Shown in pieces: positions 4,811-6,952 of a stretch of 6,952 nt of DNA. Source of the DNA: Cryomorphaceae bacterium. GTDB lineage: Bacteria; Bacteroidota; Bacteroidia; Flavobacteriales; Crocinitomicaceae. Both the position numbers and the translations under genes were made by a program. The notes under the pieces were generated by a model. The model had not been told where the DNA came from, did no database searches, and saw only the letters and a list, made by a program, of their open reading frames with translations. The number at the start of each line of letters is the position of its first letter. Position 1 is the stretch's first letter. The stretch lies in NCBI GenBank assembly GCA_002683585.1, contig NYTQ01000022.1, forward strand, positions 7,947 through 14,898. The letters run 5' to 3'.

Positions 4811-6952
4811 CTATTGCTTCACAAATGAAGCACGAACAGGCTGTCCATTGATGTTTGCAACTACGTAATACATTCCCGTCTCTAAGGCCTGAATGTTAAT
4901 TACCTTATTGCTAACAACGATATTATTTATGACCTTACCTGAAAGCGTGTAGACTTGAATATTGTCAATTCCATCATTAGATTCTAATGTTATCGATGAA
5001 GTTGCTGGGTTTGGATACAATTTCAATATTGAAGCTGTCATAGATTCATTCAAAGTTACTGTTCCATCACAAAGTGGATATGGACAACTCGATGTTTGCG
5101 TCGTCAATGAACCAACTGTGCAGAGTAGACCACCATAAGTCCAATCACCATTTACTTTGTATGCCCAAGAATCAGCATATTCCCAAACCTCTCCTGTACC
5201 ATCGACATCAACATCTCCAAAGGTCTCAACTACGAATCCATTTTTAAATAATTCAATAGCATCATCTCCATTTTGAGATATAGCATCACTAGCTAAAAGG
5301 ACATAATCAAACTCTGAGAAGCACTCATCAAAGTAAATTGACATTGCTAGAGAGTCCCGAGCAATTAATACATGTGCACCACTATCAATCGCCATTGCCG
5401 GGAATTCGTACTCAATACCGTCCGTACCGCCACCATTATTGGCTATACCAATGGCATATTCGGAAAGATTCGCGATCGCAGCTTCTGCCATCACATGGAT
5501 GGCTTTACCTGTAGCTCCTCCTGATTCCAAGTCAAAATCAAGGATTCCTTTCAAGGATAACGAGACACTCGTCGGAGGACAAGGACCACATTGTCCATAT
5601 ACATTTGAAAAAGTATAAGGCTCAGTCATCAACCATTGTCGATTGGCATAGGTTGCATTATCTGTAATAGGCGTGCATGACCAATCTCCAGAAGCAGTTC
5701 CTGCGGCGACCATATCTTCCTGAACACCATCAAGTACCAATAGGTATTCCATATTATCTGTTGGCGCTGGTGAGAAAGTAAACGTATATGTTCCATCACC
5801 ATTGTCAGCCGCTACTGGTCCGGCAGCTGGATCCCAGCCCCACCATGGACCTGTTAATCTAACCTCTGAACCACCTGTGTTCCCACAAACCTCTGTGGTA
5901 ATTACTAAGTCTGGTAATGGACAAGGAGCACATTGACCATATGTGTTAGAAAATGTTGTCGCATCTGTTGTCAACCACTGTCTGTTCGCGTAGGTCGCAT
6001 TGTCTGTAATTGGCGTACAAGAAAAATCTCCTCCAGGAATCAAGTTTTCTTGAACACCATCTAGTACCAATAGATATTCCATGTTATCTGTTGGCGCTGG
6101 TGAGAAAGTAAACGTGTATGTCCCATCACCATTGTCAGCTGCTACTGGTCCGGCAGCTGGATCCCAGCCCCACCATGGACCTGTTAATCTAACTTCTGAA
6201 CCACCAGAATTTCCACATACTTCCGTTGTAATGACTAAATCTGCTGGTGGAGGTGGACATAATGGATAAGGGCAACTTGACGTTTGAGTAGTTGTAGAAT
6301 TATCTGAACAATTCACCTCTCCTAAAGTCCATGTCCCATTATCTTTGTAGGCCCAAGTGTCTTCATAGTCCCAGCATGTTGGATCTCCTCCACAACCGGC
6401 ACCAAAAGTATCTGGATCAACATCAACATCTCCAAAGGTTTCGATAACTGAACCATCAAAAAACAATTCTATTGCATCATTACCATTCTGATTCATATCG
6501 GATCCGATCACTATGACGTGTTCGAACTCTGACATACAATCATTGAAATAGGCAGTCATTGCCGCTTCGTCTCTAACAAGGAGAATATCATCTCCTGCCT
6601 CAACTGCTATTGCGGGCAGGTCGATTTCTTGTCCATCTGTTCCGCCTCCATTTTGGGCAATACCAATTCCATGATTGCTGATATCTTCCGAAGAAGCCGT
6701 AGCTCTTAGGTGAAATGCCTTTCCTCCACTACTAGGAAGACTGAAATCCATAATCCCTGCTAGTTCAAGAGCAGGAGTCGGCATTTCTTTAAAAATCTCA
6801 ATTTTCTGAATATACACGGTGTCTCCTGAAGCGATACCCCATGGTCCTCGAACACCAACCCTTGCTAAGGAGTCATTAAATACTCCTGCAGCGGTTGCTG
6901 CTGTCAGATCAACTGTTGCCGTCTGAAAAGTGGTCGTATTGGCTGCATCCCT
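4811..6952 (-). CDS. T9SS-secreted multidomain surface protein, N-terminus outside the window
   Basis: This is the C-terminal 713 residues of a larger secreted protein. The frame is open to the right edge; a GTG at 6817 is internal because the protein clearly continues upstream. Residues 1-57 look like the last strands of a beta-sandwich, possibly carbohydrate-binding (VRGPWG, then DTVYIQKIEIF). Next come an LTD-like module (about 62-235), two tandem copies of an Ig/E-set-like module with GPWWGWDP, NGDGTYTF and EYLLVLDG motifs (about 238-347 and 348-461), a second LTD-like module (463-630), and a type A T9SS sorting domain (about 639-713: KLYPNPA, a VYTLSGK turn, a final SFVKQ). The sorting domain directs export through the outer membrane and attachment to the surface or release. 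Cys-Pro-rich linkers join the modules. No catalytic domain is visible; an enzyme domain could lie upstream. The central modules resemble starch-binding/E-set accessory domains of flavobacterial glycoside hydrolases, but the ligand is unknown. Confidence 0.85.
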   Translation of the reverse strand, partial: RDAANTTTFQTATVDLTAATAAGVFNDSLARVGVRGPWGIASGDTVYIQKIEIFKEMPTPALELAGIMDFSLPSSGGKAFHLRATASSEDISNHGIGIAQNGGGTDGQEIDLPAIAVEAGDDILLVRDEAAMTAYFNDCMSEFEHVIVIGSDMNQNGNDAIELFFDGSVIETFGDVDVDPDTFGAGCGGDPTCWDYEDTWAYKDNGTWTLGEVNCSDNSTTTQTSSCPYPLCPPPPADLVITTEVCGNSGGSEVRLTGPWWGWDPAAGPVAADNGDGTYTFTFSPAPTDNMEYLLVLDGVQENLIPGGDFSCTPITDNATYANRQWLTTDATTFSNTYGQCAPCPLPDLVITTEVCGNTGGSEVRLTGPWWGWDPAAGPVAADNGDGTYTFTFSPAPTDNMEYLLVLDGVQEDMVAAGTASGDWSCTPITDNATYANRQWLMTEPYTFSNVYGQCGPCPPTSVSLSLKGILDFDLESGGATGKAIHVMAEAAIANLSEYAIGIANNGGGTDGIEYEFPAMAIDSGAHVLIARDSLAMSIYFDECFSEFDYVLLASDAISQNGDDAIELFKNGFVVETFGDVDVDGTGEVWEYADSWAYKVNGDWTYGGLLCTVGSLTTQTSSCPYPLCDGTVTLNESMTASILKLYPNPATSSITLESNDGIDNIQVYTLSGKVINNIVVSNKVINIQALETGMYYVVANINGQPVRASFVKQ
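5063..5566 (-). repeat. LTD-like module, second copy
   Basis: This encodes visible residues 463-630 of the surface protein. It shares with the copy at 6248-6769 an ordered series of motifs: GKA(I/F)H, IGIA-NGGGTDG, FPA/LPA, RD-AM--YF--C-SEF, QNG-DAIELF, ETFGDVDVD, DSWAYK/DTWAYK, and the identical ending TTQTSSCPYPLC. The DNA is much more diverged than in the central repeats, so this is an older duplication. The module resembles one found in many secreted bacterial nucleases and T9SS proteins and related to lamin tail domains; this naming is from memory of the family. Confidence 0.65.
5570..5911 (-). repeat. Tandem Ig/E-set-like repeat, copy 2
   Basis: This encodes 114 residues from DLVITTEVCGNTGG to the CGPCPPT linker. 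Compared with copy 1 it has four extra residues (VAAGTASGDW region) and changes near the C-terminal end. In the core 5731-5875, direct comparison with 6061-6205 (offset 330 nt) gives 7 differences in 145 bases, all synonymous. Confidence 0.9.
5912..6241 (-). repeat. Tandem Ig/E-set-like repeat, copy 1
   Basis: This encodes 110 residues from DLVITTEVCGNSGG to the CAPCPLP linker, directly abutting copy 2. Motifs in order are EVRLTGPWWGWDP, NGDGTYTFTF, EYLLVLDGVQE, CTPITD-ATYANRQW and SNTYGQC. The layout resembles the Ig-like accessory modules (W-G-W turn, D-G-T strand, EYL strand, late Cys and YANR) attached to flavobacterial polysaccharide-degrading enzymes. This is inference from motif shape. 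Confidence 0.9.
6248..6769 (-). repeat. LTD-like module, first copy
   Basis: This encodes visible residues about 62-235 of the surface protein. It carries the same motif series as the copy at 5063-5566. It differs by a Cys-containing insert (FGAGCGGDPTCWDYED) after FGDVDVD and by ending in a PPPP linker into the first central repeat. Confidence 0.65.

Noticed and set aside
5472..5479. GCGATCGC palindrome, as in the cyanobacterial HIP1 repeat
   Set aside because: It occurs once, inside a coding region, in a genome that is clearly not cyanobacterial.
4811..6817. GTG at 6817 as the start of the T9SS gene
   Set aside because: The frame stays open for 45 more codons to the window edge, with protein-like sequence (VRGPWGIASGDT) and no signal peptide at the GTG. 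The gene is truncated by the window.

Overview
The window looks like part of a Bacteroidota genome, most likely a (marine) flavobacterium-type organism. The signs are a type IX secretion (T9SS) C-terminal sorting domain, lamin-tail-domain (LTD) surface proteins, a Porin_O_P-type outer-membrane barrel, moderately AT-rich DNA, and start codons without a clear Shine-Dalgarno. This assignment is inference from protein families, not from a marker gene.

All recognisable genes lie on the minus strand, so the transcript reads from high to low coordinates. In that order they are: (1) a large T9SS-secreted multidomain surface protein, cut off at the right edge (4811-6952); (2) a Calx-beta plus LTD lipoprotein (3832-4788); (3) a DcuC-family C4-dicarboxylate-type transporter (2456-3820); (4) an isoaspartyl dipeptidase (IadA)-like amidohydrolase (1313-2452); (5) a Porin_O_P-family outer-membrane porin (7-1311). 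An ATG one base after the porin stop (base 5) may start a sixth gene that runs off the left edge. The spacers are 22, 11, 3, 1 and possibly 1 nt, so a single operon is likely. No stretch above 25 bases is free of coding sequence, and no tRNA, rRNA, CRISPR array or mobile element was seen.

Read together, the genes suggest a small envelope-spanning uptake and processing unit. A surface-exposed protein and a lipoprotein sit outside, a porin crosses the outer membrane, a DcuC-type carrier crosses the inner membrane, and a cytoplasmic amidohydrolase could cut an imported amide or iso-peptide. No SusC/SusD pair is present in the window. The joint function is inferred from gene order only.

Three points deserve a second look. 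A perfect 10-bp GC-rich hairpin followed by a T tract, oriented like an intrinsic terminator for this operon, lies inside the signal-peptide codons of the lipoprotein gene. The IadA-like enzyme keeps all metal ligands but has Lys where E. coli IadA has Glu77, the residue that binds the substrate alpha-amino group. The T9SS protein has an LTD-like / repeat / repeat / LTD-like layout, and its central tandem repeats are nearly identical at the DNA level.
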